Positions 35,537-46,400 of a stretch of 64,000 nt of DNA are shown piece by piece (within the stretch, counting starts at the first letter, position 1; the number at the start of each line of letters is the position of its first letter). The stretch covers positions 186,001 through 250,000 of the forward strand of contig CANJTS010000004.1 in assembly GCA_947477655.1 (NCBI GenBank), given 5' to 3'. This stretch comes from CAILUG01 sp903844415. Lineage in GTDB: Bacteria > Pseudomonadota > Gammaproteobacteria > Pseudomonadales > Pseudohongiellaceae. A program made the position numbers and the translations under genes. The notes under the pieces are model-generated. The model was not told where the DNA came from. It did not search any database and worked only from the letters and a program-made list of their open reading frames with translations.

Positions 35537-36712
35537 TTGGCAACACTCATGAACAACCGTTCTGCATTGCAAACATGCAACACCATTGTAGATTTGCGTA
35601 GCCTAGCACGGCGCCGAATTCCCAAGGTAATGTTTGACTACATCGACGGTGGTGCGGAAGACGAAATTACCTTACAGCGTAATTGCAGCAGTTTTTCCCG
35701 TTATGAACTGTTACCACACACGCTGGTTGATGTCAGTCGTATCGAACTCGGTACTCGCATTCAGGGACTCGAGATAGCCTTGCCACTAATTTTCTCCCCT
35801 ACGGGTGCCAACCGTTTGTTTCACCACCAAGGTGAACTGGCGGTAAGCGCAGTCGCTGCTGCTGCCGGAACTGTTTATGCACTTTCTTCCATGTCTACAC
35901 ACAGCATTGAAACCATTAGTGCACACACCGCAGGAGACCATTGGTTTCAAATATATGTGTGGAAAGACCGCGGTGTTGTGAAGGAATTTATCACCCGCTG
36001 CAAAGCGAGTGGTTATAAAGGCTTGTGCCTTACAGTCGATGTTCCCACGCTCGGTCAGCGTGAACGCGACTTACGCAATGGCATGACCATACCGCCGCGT
36101 TTTACGCTGGCTTCTTTGGTCGATATGGCACTGCACCCCCAATGGTGGTGGCACACCCTCTGCGACCCGCGCATCACCTTGGCGAATGTTGTTAACAAGG
36201 CAGGGGTTGGCCTAAACGATGCCACTGCACTCGGCCAATATGCTAATTCTCAGCTCGACCCCTCGGTAACCTGGGATGACATGGCGTGGATGATTCAGGA
36301 ATGGGGCGGCCCATTCATGATAAAAGGCATCATGACTGCAGCAGATGCCAAACGAGCCGTGGCTTGCGGCGTTTCGGGTGTAATTATTTCCAACCACGGT
36401 GGCCGTCAACTCGATCATGCGCCTGCACCCATTGAAGTATTGCAGGAAATTGTGGCTGGCGTGGGAGACAGCACCGAAATCATTCTGGACGGTGGTATTC
36501 GGCGCGGCAGTGATGTGGTCAAAGCACTCGCGCTGGGTGCCGATGCCTGCATGATAGGACGCGCTTATTTATATGGCTTGGCCGCGGGTGGCGAAGCAGG
36601 CGTGGAACGGGCCGTGACGATTTTGCGCACTGAAATCACCAGAACCATGCAGTTGCTCGGGTGTGCGGACATTAAACATCTCAATGGTAACTTTGTGCGG
36701 CAACGTAAGTAA
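35537..36712 (+). CDS. FMN-dependent alpha-hydroxy acid dehydrogenase/oxidase
   Basis: A 391-residue TIM-barrel flavoenzyme of the lactate/mandelate/glycolate oxidase family. Seen: FDYIDGGAEDE near residue 31, FSPTGANRLFH (FMN site) near 90, WFQIYVWKDR near 139, the substrate-arginine region LCLTVDVPTLGQRERDLRNG near 165-184, the catalytic His in SNHGGRQLDHAPAP near 287 and LDGGIRRGSDVVKALALGAD near 315. The start is probably TTG at 35537, 8 bases after AAGGAG; the GTG at 35528 overlaps that site and the ATG at 35549 is too far from it. Which hydroxy acid it oxidises is unknown. Confidence 0.9.
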   Translation: MATLMNNRSALQTCNTIVDLRSLARRRIPKVMFDYIDGGAEDEITLQRNCSSFSRYELLPHTLVDVSRIELGTRIQGLEIALPLIFSPTGANRLFHHQGELAVSAVAAAAGTVYALSSMSTHSIETISAHTAGDHWFQIYVWKDRGVVKEFITRCKASGYKGLCLTVDVPTLGQRERDLRNGMTIPPRFTLASLVDMALHPQWWWHTLCDPRITLANVVNKAGVGLNDATALGQYANSQLDPSVTWDDMAWMIQEWGGPFMIKGIMTAADAKRAVACGVSGVIISNHGGRQLDHAPAPIEVLQEIVAGVGDSTEIILDGGIRRGSDVVKALALGADACMIGRAYLYGLAAGGEAGVERAVTILRTEITRTMQLLGCADIKHLNGNFVRQRK

Positions 36713-36800
36713 GAGCACCTGCAAAAATTAGAATTGTTGTTTGCAAACTATGCGGCAATGCACTCTAGGGTATCTATATAGGTAGTTAAGCAACAAGCTG

Positions 36801-37445
36801 TTAGGAAATACGCGCCGCCAAGGCATCCGCTGCTGCCTTGTTATCGGCTACGATAGCCTGCGTAATCTCGCGTTCAGCAAACCGTTGATACCACGCGGCT
36901 AGCCCCGGTATTTCCTGCAGCATGTCCCAACCGTAAACCTGTTGAGTGAGGCGATTGCTCAGGGTAAATGAATAAAATACAAAGATGTCGGCACTACTAA
37001 ACTCTGCACCGCAAATCCACGGCTTGAAGTTGACCAGGCGTCCGAGCGCAGCCAGTCCCTTAAGTGCATTCACCTGACTGGATACTTTTACATGCGCTGG
37101 AATTTCACGGTTGAATATGGCGCCCACCAAATCGTGTGCTGGCGTTTCCACATAAAGTTCCTGGGTCTTCATCAATTGCCTGACTTTAGCACGTCCAAAA
37201 GTAGTCGTAGGCAGCAGCCTGACGGCTGGAAATGATTCTTCCAAAAAATCGAGAATTACATTGGTTTCAGTGAGAAATCCGTGCTCAGTTTCCAGCATCG
37301 GTACTTTGCCCATTGGACTCTTGGCAAGAAATTCGGGTTCCTGACTCGGTCGTGTGTTTACAAACTCACACTCGATGCCTTTTTCAAGAACAGTATGTTT
37401 AACCATGTTGAAATAGTTACTAAGTGCAACCCCATGTAATTTCAT
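36801..37445 (-). CDS. Glutathione S-transferase family protein
   Basis: A 214-residue cytosolic GST. The N-terminal thioredoxin-like domain begins MKLHGVALSNYFNMVKH and has the conserved cis-proline/glutathione segment MGKVPMLETEHGFLTETNVILDFLEE near 44-68. A helical C-terminal domain follows with FSSADIFVFYSF near 150-162. Start 37445 is behind AGGA; the longer frame to 37523 adds 26 residues without GST character. Substrate unknown; aromatic catabolism is possible given the P450 and hydroxyacid enzyme nearby. Confidence 0.88.
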   Translation of the reverse strand: MKLHGVALSNYFNMVKHTVLEKGIECEFVNTRPSQEPEFLAKSPMGKVPMLETEHGFLTETNVILDFLEESFPAVRLLPTTTFGRAKVRQLMKTQELYVETPAHDLVGAIFNREIPAHVKVSSQVNALKGLAALGRLVNFKPWICGAEFSSADIFVFYSFTLSNRLTQQVYGWDMLQEIPGLAAWYQRFAEREITQAIVADNKAAADALAARIS

Positions 37446-37536
37446 TAAATTTCCTGTTTGTAAAGACACAGCAGATGGCCAGTTTTTTAGCGAGCAATAT
37501 TGGCAAGAGCGCCAGATCATCATTCTAATTAAAGCC

Positions 37537-37589
37537 TTTTTATTTACATATTAAAATGATGGTATTTTTATTTGATTAACATATTAAAA
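37537..37589. repeat. Imperfect direct repeat in the GST/TonB-receptor intergenic region
   Basis: TTTTTATTT followed by ACATATTAAAA occurs at 37537-37556 and again at 37565-37589, where five extra bases (GATTA) separate the two parts. The ACATATTAAAA copies are 33 bases apart, about three helical turns. The repeat lies about 140-195 bases before the receptor ATG and 92 bases before the divergent GST start, so it may be a tandem operator for either gene. Confidence 0.4.
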
Positions 37590-37731
37590 AGTTGCTTCAA
37601 CAACTTCAATAATTCATAGTCCGCGCTGCGGAAGTTAATCATTTCCGTTTTTAACACTGTATGTAAAAAAGTAAGTAATCTCCAGCAATGGAATCAACAC
37701 ACTTACAACTTCACCAAAACAGGGGAAACTA

Positions 37732-40554
37732 ATGCAAAAGTCACGTATTTTTCAAAACAAAAAACTCGCCATAGCCATAGCGCTATGTGGTTTTAGTTCT
37801 ATTGCCACTCAGGTACAAGCACAAAGTCAAGCCATCGAAGAAGTCACCGTTACTGGCTCTTTTATCGAAAGACCAGCTGATCGTCCACAACCAATCACCG
37901 TGCTGAGCAACGCCGATCTGCAACTGGAACAACGCGGCTCTATTGCAGAGATTTTCAAAAATCTGCCACAAAGCATTGGTTCCACCTCAGCAGTTAACAC
38001 ACAGCAAGGTGGAATCAACGGTGGCAACTCGCCCACCGCCACCATTAACCTGCGCGGTCTTGGTCCACGCGCTACCTTAGTACTGTTAAACGGTGGCCGG
38101 CAAACCAGTGACGGCGGCTTTGGTTTTGTTGACATCAATAATCTGGCGCCTTCTATCATGATCGAGCGGGTCGAACTGCTGACTGATGGCGGCTCAGCAC
38201 TGTACGGCAGCGATGCCGTAGCAGGTGTAGCCAATTTCATCACCCGCAACAATTTTGAAGGGTTGGAAATACGGGCAGAGACCCAAAAAATCCAGGACAC
38301 CCCTGGCAACAAACCCGATGTTAATTTGGGTATCATAGTTGGCGGCAGAAATGAAACCTCCAGTGTTGTGGCAGGTTTGGACTACGCCACCACCGAAGAA
38401 TTATTGGTCGAAGATCGTTATGACGATGCACGTCTGCGGCTCGGTTTGACCTCTGGCTTTGGCAACCCGGCTACTTATCAGGTGCAAAACGTCAACGGCA
38501 CTTTACGTGCGCTGACCGCAACAAAACCTGATCCCTTGTGTGGCAGCCCCCTGATTGGCGGTGGTCTTGCCGCTGGCGAAAAGAATGCAACCGGCACGCA
38601 ATGTTTATTGTTCAACGCACTTAACCGCGACATGCAGCCTAAGTCTGAACGCATGGTGGGTCTGTCCGTATTGACACACGACTTCAGCGACACTATCACG
38701 GGTGAATTCGAAGTGGGTTTTGCACGCACTCGTTATGATGTTCCGTTCGGCTACGTTACACCGGCCGGTGTGACTACTTTTAGTTTTGTGCCAGTCGACA
38801 ATCCCGGTGTGCTGGCAGCGGTTGCTTCTGATCCGACTTTCCCTAATCCAAAAACCGATGCAACTGTTGGTGGTTATCGTTTCCGTGGTCGTGTGCTATC
38901 ACCTGCTGGTGACATCACAAATACTCACACCACTTCGCAAGACACTTTCCGTGTTGCCGCGCGTTTGAAGGGTGCGATCAACGAAGATTGGAACTGGCAA
39001 GCATCGTTCTCCGATTCTTGGAACGATACTATTTTTAACAGCACAGACACCTTGGTAGCACGGCTGAACTCTTCACTGGATGGTTACGGCGGCCCCAATT
39101 GCAGCGCAACCCGCCTCACCAACCCAACGTTGACCTTACGCGGCACTGGTAATTGTCAATTCTGGAATCCCTTTGCCAACAACCTGCTGGCCAAACCCGG
39201 TGATAAAACCTACAACGACCCAGCGCTCACCAAATGGATTGTTGGACCGCGCACCACCACCGACAAAGGTGAATTGAAGACCTACGATTTTGTCGTGACC
39301 GGCAATTTGTGGGATATGGCCGGAGGCAGCACTGGTGTTGCCGTGGGCATCCACCGTCGTGAGCAAGCATTTTCCCAAGACTGGGACAACATGAGCGAAG
39401 GTATCGGCAACTGGGCATTTAACGGTGCCACTGCCTATCTCGACTTTGGTGGCAAACGCAGCACTGACGCGGTATTCAGCGAATTGGTCATGTACCCCAC
39501 AGAAACCATCGAAGTGCAACTGGCAGCACGTTACGAAGATACCGGCACCGATCAGTCTACCAATCCCAAAATAGGCGTGTTGTGGACCCCCAAAGAAGGT
39601 GTGTTCTTACGCGCCTCGGCTGGCAACTCGTTCCGCCAACCAGGCGAAATACAGATGTTCGGCATAGGACCCGGTGGTGCCAGCACTGATCCAATCGGTG
39701 GCGATACCATCAATGCCCGTGGTCTGTTGCTCGGCAACACCAATCTCAAACCCGAAACCTCCAACAACTGGACCGTGGGTATGACCTGGGATATCACCGA
39801 GCAATTCACTGCCGAGCTGAACTACTGGGACATCAAATTCAAGGATCTGATTACCCAGGAAGGTTCACAAGCTATTCTGTTACTGGACCGCGCGGACGGT
39901 TTCATCACCGATCCACGTATCATTCTGCGCGAAGGTGCGCCCAATGAAGTGTGTGAAGTCACTGGCCGTTGGTCCGGCGTATTGTCGGTGCCAAGACCAG
40001 CCGGTTGTATGTCTGGTTTCGACGTGCAGTTGTTCAAAACCACCTATATTAATCAAGCTTTCCAGAATACCGCTGGCTTGGACTTCGTGTTTAGTTATGA
40101 CTTCGAAGCTCTTGGTGGCGCATGGAATGCAAAACTTCTCGGTACCTGGACTGGCACCTACGAAATGGAAACCGCAGGTAAGACTATTGATGGTGTAGGT
40201 TTCTATAACAGCGCTATGATCGGTGGCGTGCCTAATCCGGAATGGCGTGGTAACGCACAATTAGGCTGGAAAAGGGGCAGTCATCTGGCCCGTGCCACTT
40301 GGCGATACACCTCCAAACTGATCAACGACGCGCCTACCGCCAACAACAACCTTACTGCGCAAGAAGATTTCCAAACGGTTGATGTGTTGTACGGTTACAA
40401 CTTTGCTGATGGCAAAGCTGATGCGACGGTATCCGTGTTGAACTTGTTCGACGAAGAAGATCCACTGCGTCACGGCGCACAAACTACTACTACCAGCAGC
40501 ATCTATGAAACCCGCGGTCGCATCTATCGATTGGGTGTGAACTGGGGCTTTTAG
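37732..40554 (+). CDS. TonB-dependent outer-membrane receptor
   Basis: A 940-residue active-transport receptor. A signal peptide (about 1-31) ends at VQAQ, and a TonB-box-like IEEVTVTGSF is at about 35. The plug domain (about 50-165) has PTATINLRGLGPRATLVLLNGGRQ and LLTDGGSALYGSDAVAGVANFITR, and a beta-barrel ends in the aromatic Phe of NWGF. The plug wording is that of the large uncharacterised receptors common in marine and Xanthomonas-like gammaproteobacteria, often used for carbohydrates or other organics rather than iron. The ligand is unknown. It is followed by a strong terminator at 40622-40655. Confidence 0.95.
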   Translation: MQKSRIFQNKKLAIAIALCGFSSIATQVQAQSQAIEEVTVTGSFIERPADRPQPITVLSNADLQLEQRGSIAEIFKNLPQSIGSTSAVNTQQGGINGGNSPTATINLRGLGPRATLVLLNGGRQTSDGGFGFVDINNLAPSIMIERVELLTDGGSALYGSDAVAGVANFITRNNFEGLEIRAETQKIQDTPGNKPDVNLGIIVGGRNETSSVVAGLDYATTEELLVEDRYDDARLRLGLTSGFGNPATYQVQNVNGTLRALTATKPDPLCGSPLIGGGLAAGEKNATGTQCLLFNALNRDMQPKSERMVGLSVLTHDFSDTITGEFEVGFARTRYDVPFGYVTPAGVTTFSFVPVDNPGVLAAVASDPTFPNPKTDATVGGYRFRGRVLSPAGDITNTHTTSQDTFRVAARLKGAINEDWNWQASFSDSWNDTIFNSTDTLVARLNSSLDGYGGPNCSATRLTNPTLTLRGTGNCQFWNPFANNLLAKPGDKTYNDPALTKWIVGPRTTTDKGELKTYDFVVTGNLWDMAGGSTGVAVGIHRREQAFSQDWDNMSEGIGNWAFNGATAYLDFGGKRSTDAVFSELVMYPTETIEVQLAARYEDTGTDQSTNPKIGVLWTPKEGVFLRASAGNSFRQPGEIQMFGIGPGGASTDPIGGDTINARGLLLGNTNLKPETSNNWTVGMTWDITEQFTAELNYWDIKFKDLITQEGSQAILLLDRADGFITDPRIILREGAPNEVCEVTGRWSGVLSVPRPAGCMSGFDVQLFKTTYINQAFQNTAGLDFVFSYDFEALGGAWNAKLLGTWTGTYEMETAGKTIDGVGFYNSAMIGGVPNPEWRGNAQLGWKRGSHLARATWRYTSKLINDAPTANNNLTAQEDFQTVDVLYGYNFADGKADATVSVLNLFDEEDPLRHGAQTTTTSSIYETRGRIYRLGVNWGF

Positions 40555-40621
40555 TCTGTGTAGAATGTGTAATCTGTAGTTAGATTAGCAATCTGTCAGC
40601 AAGAGTAGTTCGTTACAAACT

Positions 40622-40655
40622 AAACCCCGCCACTGCAAAGTAGCGGGGTTTTTTA
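40622..40655 (+). terminator. Intrinsic terminator after the receptor gene
   Basis: AAACCCCGC (40622-40630) pairs with GCGGGGTTT (40643-40651), followed by more T residues. The AAA arm is followed by a T-rich stretch on the plus strand; on the opposite strand it is weaker, so it mainly serves the plus-strand receptor. Confidence 0.92.
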
Positions 40656-40716
40656 TTTGAGTAATGCTGGGTTAGAGTAAAACTAAGGTTACTCCGGCCG
40701 CTCATGAGCGAATTAC

Positions 40717-43160
40717 TTAGAACTGCATATCTAAGCTAAGCCCCACTTCACGAGCCCGGCCCACCACAGAAAAGTCAAAGCCCCATACGTTGCGGGTATC
40801 GAAACCACCGTTTATATAGAGTACATCGGTCAGGTTACTGCCCCATAAGGTGACGCTCCAATCACCGACATTGGGTGCATATACCAGTCGGGAATTAAGA
40901 ATGCCATACGCAGGCTCCAAAATGGGATTACCTTTAGCATCGATGGATGTACGTTGGTAAGCCGCATCGCGGGCGTATTTCCCCATCCAGCCATAATTGG
41001 CCGACGCCGTCAGCTGGGCACCATTGCTGAGATCAAAACTATAATTTGCACCCAAGGCTGCGCTTTGATCTGGAGCATAGGCAAAATCCGAATTGGGTGA
41101 GATGCCATTTAGGCCATCGAACTTGCCACTTTCGTTATATTTAGTATCCAGCAAACCCAATCCAAGGGTTAACAGCAGCTTATCAGTTGGCGCGTAGGAC
41201 AAATCGAATTCAAAGCCCTTAGCCTCCCCCAAACCATCACTGGTAGGATAAGGGGTGGGTAAAAACTGGCCTGGATTATTGGGATCTTTGGGCAATTGCG
41301 ACACCCGCATGCCATCCCATACCGAATTAAAATAAGTAGCATTGAAACGCAGCGTACCGTCCAGCCAATCCGATTTGACGCCTACTTCCCAAGTGGTAAC
41401 AATTTCGGGTTTCAGTTCCACAATACCTACGTTAGCCACAGTCTGAAAGCCACCCGAGGTAAATCCTTCCCCCCAACTGCCATACAGCATCACATCATCA
41501 TTGTGTTGATAGGTCAGCGCAAATTTGTTGGTCGTGATACTGCCCATGTCGGCATTTTCGATAGTACCTGTAATATTTCCTGCAAATGAATCACCCGAGG
41601 GTGCTACTTTGGGATCACTGGTCCTGAACGCACCCGTTGGGGTGTAGCTGATAGCCCGACCCGCATCTGCAGAAATTCGCATGCCAACGGTTGCATCAAT
41701 TTTTTCAGTAACCGAATATGTGGCTTCCCCAAACCATGCCGTATCCTCGCCTTGGGATTCTGATAATTGATCGGTATTGAGAGCCGCCAACGGTGAAAAG
41801 GTAATCAAAGCAGCATTTCCAACTGCCGTCCCGTAATCTCGTACATATTGTCTGGCCACCAGATCTATAGCAGGAATGCCCGGGCCGTTACTTGGCACCA
41901 TAAATTCCCACTGTAACCAGCGATAATTGCGGTACTTGCTCTCCTGTTCCAGAGAATAATAACCAGCCAGCCAGTTCAGTCGTTCATCAAAGTTACTGCC
42001 GCTAAGATGCAGCTCGATGGTAGTATTTTTGTCTTTATTACGTAAATCATCGGTGGTAATAACAAACTCGGAACCATCAAAATCTATCACCTGACGGCGG
42101 TCCAGTTCCCAGGTAGAAAACAGCACTTCAAAAGCTAAGTTTTCGGTGATGTCCCAGTCAGTCGTAAGCGTGTAGTACCCCAGTTCGGTTTGAATCCCGT
42201 CACCAAACTGGTCAGCTCTGGTCTCCCATTTGCCTAGTGACCCCCCCCTGGAAAACCTGGTTCATGGGTTTGGGGGGTAAACCTGTTGCCGGCCAATACT
42301 TTGGGGGGATTTCGAAAAGTCGGAACTTTGGCGCGGGCTAAAGCCAGCATCTCCGGATTACCTGCCAGAATATTTTGAGCCAGATACCTTGGGTGCGCGG
42401 TATTGGTAAAGCGCACAATTCGCGCGTCCGAGCTGGCTTTATTTTCAACGTTGCCCGTCAACCGCAGCGAAAAACTATCCAGCGGTTCCCACAACAAATC
42501 GGCTCTAAAAATAGTGTCATCCTGCCCACCATAACTGCGATCTACAGTTACGCTATCTAAATAACCGTCATTCTTTAAACTGGCCGCGGTAAATTTTGTC
42601 AGTAAACTATCGCTAACGGGAACATCCATTGAGACTGTTACGTTTTGACGGTTGTTATTGCCGGCTTCCAGATTGAGCTTGGTGCCAAATAGGGCAGCGG
42701 GCCGTTTGGTGGTCATGTTTATGGCACCACCATTGGTATTACGCCCAAACAAGGTACCCTAGGGTCCGCGCAGAATTTCTACCTGTGCCATTTCAGTAAA
42801 ATTGGTTTGCTGGAACCCAAACGGACCTTGCCAAATGCCATCGATGTAGATGCCTACCCCTGGCAGCCCCCGAATATAAAAAGACGACTGGCCCTGCCCC
42901 ACCCCCGGATTTAACACCAGGTTGGGCACCATAATGCCCAGATCACTGCCATTTTCAATACCTACTCGTTCCAGATCATCCGCTGAAAAAGCTTGGATCG
43001 AAATGGGAGTTTCTTGCAAATTGGTCGATCTGCGCTGGGCAGTAACAATGATTTCGTCTAGAGGAGTTTGTTGAGCCAAAACCGCAAAAGAAGAGAAGAA
43101 CAACAGTGGTGTGAGCAGAAAACAGCTGGTTTTTTGAGTAAACGGGCTAGGCTGATGCAT
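40717..43160 (-). pseudogene. TonB-dependent receptor broken by an amber codon and a frameshift
   Basis: Three collinear segments make up one ~814-residue receptor. Segment 1 (43160-42759) has a signal peptide, the TonB box DEIIVTAQRR and a plug up to VEILRGP. There a TAG (42761-42759) replaces the Gln codon of the usual RGPQGTLFGRN. The same frame continues to 42234 and ends just after a run of eight C (42241-42248). Reading resumes two bases out of phase with SLGKWETR... and runs to the terminal MQF. Nine (or six) C residues would restore the frame. Apart from these two lesions the protein looks intact, so inactivation is recent, switched, or partly a sequence error. The start is behind AGGGGA. 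Confidence 0.88.
42241..42248. repeat. C8 homopolymer tract inside the broken receptor gene
   Basis: Eight consecutive C residues (G on the coding strand) sit exactly at the frameshift. In-frame reading of the receptor requires 9 or 6. Such tracts slip during replication and are used as phase-variation switches in some surface-protein genes. Confidence 0.7.
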
Positions 43161-43382
43161 TTATTTCCCCTTTTAAAATGGTTGGATAAAATTATTATTT
43201 TTGCAGGAATGTGGAGTCCCTCATTAAGAGGTTCGTAAAGTAAATCAGGGATTGCTGGCCCAGTAAGACAGATGCGAGCTTCGAGATTGCCGGAAGGATT
43301 TGGGAAGGAAGACAGCGAAAATGAGGGGTGGGACGCTGCACTTAAGCAGGAAACCCGGCGGTTTCGAACACGCAAAGATCCC

Positions 43383-43414
43383 AAAAAAAACGGGCAGCTT
43401 ATGTAAGCTGCCCG
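43383..43414 (-). terminator. Intrinsic terminator after the third receptor gene; rest of the 307-base gap is empty
   Basis: On the minus strand CGGGCAGCTTA pairs perfectly with TAAGCTGCCCG around a two-base centre (practical loop of six) and is followed by eight T residues. It lies 54 bases after the stop of the receptor at 43468. I saw nothing else in 43161-43467 apart from the upstream region of the broken receptor. Confidence 0.93.
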
Positions 43415-43467
43415 CTGTTTCTTCTAAAAAAGTAAAACTATCTGACTATTAGTTTTGACTATTAGTT

Positions 43468-46400
43468 TTAGAACTCGTAGTTCACACCGATGGTGTAACG
43501 ACGACCAAGCACGTCGTACAAGCCGCTGTTCACACCAGTACCTGTACCAGTACGCCCTACGCCGGTGCCGGGGGTAAGAATCGGCTCATTATTCAGAAGG
43601 TTCTGAACATTGAGGTAGACCTGCATATTATCGTTTTCACCGAAAGTTCCATTGAACCTCGCATCCATATAATAGGTGGAGGGTACAGAGTTGTCGTCGA
43701 TGGTGCAGATATTGGTGCCGCAAGCAGCCAGTATAGAACCTACTGGGCGGGCGGTGAGTGGTATCGCTTCGTTACTTTGCAAACGGGTATTGTCGAGGAT
43801 GCCACTACCAATCCAGCGGCCCTGCAGGAACATCGAGTAGTTATCCATGTTGTAAGTCAAGTTGGCGTTAACTTTCCATTCTGGAAGGCCCGAACCGCCC
43901 ATCACACCGGCACGGTCTGTAAGAAGGCCGCCCTGGCTCTGGGTGGAGTTCTCGCCCATGTAACTGGTCAGGAACCGCAACGACAGCGATTCTTCACGAT
44001 CACTCATGAAGTCGACGTCAGTGCGATACTGTAGTTCCGCGTCGGCACCTTCGATCTTCTGCTTATCCAAGTTAATGAAGATCGCTTCGACACGGTCGAT
44101 GGCTCGGAAAGCGCCATTAGTCGGGTTAGTAACAGGACCGGAGCCAGTGATAACGTACTGGCAAAGGCTCAACTCACCGCGGAAACAGTTGTCCACAATG
44201 ACCTGCGCACCAAGCTGGGCCATGGCACCAGAGACGTCGATCGAGTACCAATCGACAGAAGCGGATAAACCGTCAAGCCATGCAGGCTGGTAAACGACAC
44301 CAGCGGTAATGGTATCTGCTTTTTCTGGTAATACGGCCGGATTACCACCCGACAATGAAGCGGCTTGTACAGCGTTTCGGTTGTCCCAAGGGTTCTGAAC
44401 GTTGGCGCCGCCACGGGTTTGGTCATAACGTTCGCGCAATGAAGCAGCACGCACGTCACGTGAACGGGTAGCGCGGAAACGTACTTGGTCGTTGACGGTC
44501 CAGTTAGCACCCACTTTCCAGGCCCAGATTTCGCCGGAGCCGGAGTAATCAGCCCAACGTGCCGCAGTATTAACTTCCAGCATATCCACCAAAGACACGT
44601 CAGATAACAACGGAATGTTCAACTCACCAAACGCCTCTTTCACGTCATAGCCGCCGGCAATTTCACGCAAGCTGCTGAACAGTACGGAGCTCGAGTTTCC
44701 ATCGCCAAGGTAACCACTGGGGACAAAGCGCAGACCGGGGATGCCTTTATAACCAGGAACAGCGGTGCTTCCCTCTGGCACTACGCCGCGAATACCAGCA
44801 GGCATCAGGCCTTGTGCACTCAGTAAGGTGCCGTTGACCTGGGCAGGGTACTCATCAGCAGGATCGAGGGTACGCTGATCAAGTGATTCTTTGCGATAGG
44901 AGGCACCGAAGGCCGCGTCAACCGCGCCCGCACCGAAACCTTCAAAAACCTCACCAGATGCAACGAGTTCTGACATGTGCTGGTCAGTCCACTGACGAGC
45001 AACTTTGCCGTCGCGGTCCATGATGTAGTCGGCGCCTGCCTTGGAGATATTCTGAATGCCACCGAAGGTATTGATGGGGGCACAGTCACTGAAAAGTCCA
45101 CCATTACCGCCAGCAGAGATTGGGCCGGTAAACTGCGGCAGGTTCACTCGGCAGACGATTTGGCCAGCAGCATTGGTAACAGCATCAAAGGCGAACTGCA
45201 TACGGTCGACACGCACGCCATTGGTCGTTACGAAATCCTGGACGTTCTTTCCATACTGGTAGTAACCATTTAGATTCCAACCAAATGCAAACTCGTGTTC
45301 GAAGCCCGTGGTCACCGAATACATCTTGTTGTTGGTATCCTGGCGAGACTCGCCCAAGACAGTTTCAGGCGTGTTCGCAGCCGCCAGACCATAACCCACA
45401 AAGGGTGCGCCGGAAGCAACGATTAGTGCTTTTGCTTGTGGGGTTAGGAAGGCGTTGTCTGGATAAACACGGCCCTGCCAGCTCGACTGTAGCGTAATGC
45501 TTTCGCGCTGATCGGATGCGCTGTTTTCCGCGTAAATGCCCTGCACAAACAGATTCGTGCTTTCGCTTAAATCATAGTCCAAGTACACAAAGCTGTTGTA
45601 GCGGCGGAAGGCATTGCCGAGCTCCATATCTTTTTCGATACCCCAAAAGTTAGGGTCGCTGCCTGCAAAACACAGGCAACCGGTGGTCAATGCACCCACA
45701 CCCGTGAAGTTCAACGGGGATAGATTGCCGCTAGCATCGAATACCTGACGGTTGATGGTGGGGCGGGTGTTATCGATCAATATACCGGTAGGAGTAAAGG
45801 TAGTGGGCAGAATATAAGGGCGAATAATATCAGTCGGACCACCAGCATTAGGCTGGGTGATGCGTGCTGAACGGGTCAAGAAACCTTTACGATCCAGAAC
45901 CGAACCAAACGAACTGATTTTTGATTGGTCAAAAGCGGCAAGTGAGCCGAGGATATGAAAACCATTACCCAAATCTTTACCGAAGGCTGTACCTACTTCC
46001 CAGGTGCGGCCATCGCCATACTCGGTCATGCCAGTCTGTGCATGGGTCTTGAAACCCTCATAATCGGTGTCGAGAATAAAGTTCACCACACCAGCAACAG
46101 CGTCGGTGCCGTAGCTGGCAGATGCGCCACCTGTAACACTTTCAACACTGCGCAACAGATCTTCGGGGAACAGGTTGACGTCGACAGCACCGAAACGGTT
46201 ACTCGGCACCATGCGACGACCGTTAAGCAGGGTCAGAGTACGGTTGCTGCCCGCACCACGCAGGTTGACGTTAGAGCCACCTGAGTTCTGGCCACCATTC
46301 ACACCTTCTGGTGTTAGGTTACCGTAGAACTGCGGCATCTGAGTGAGTGATTCGATCAGGTTACCGGGAGCCATGGCCGCCAGCTGGTCGGCTGCGATGG

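Noticed and set aside
36713..36800. Intrinsic terminator after the hydroxyacid dehydrogenase gene
   Set aside because: No stem with a following T-run could be drawn.
40717..43160. Three separate small receptor genes
   Set aside because: The pieces are collinear and join into one receptor once a single TAG and one homopolymer frameshift are allowed; only the first has a signal peptide.
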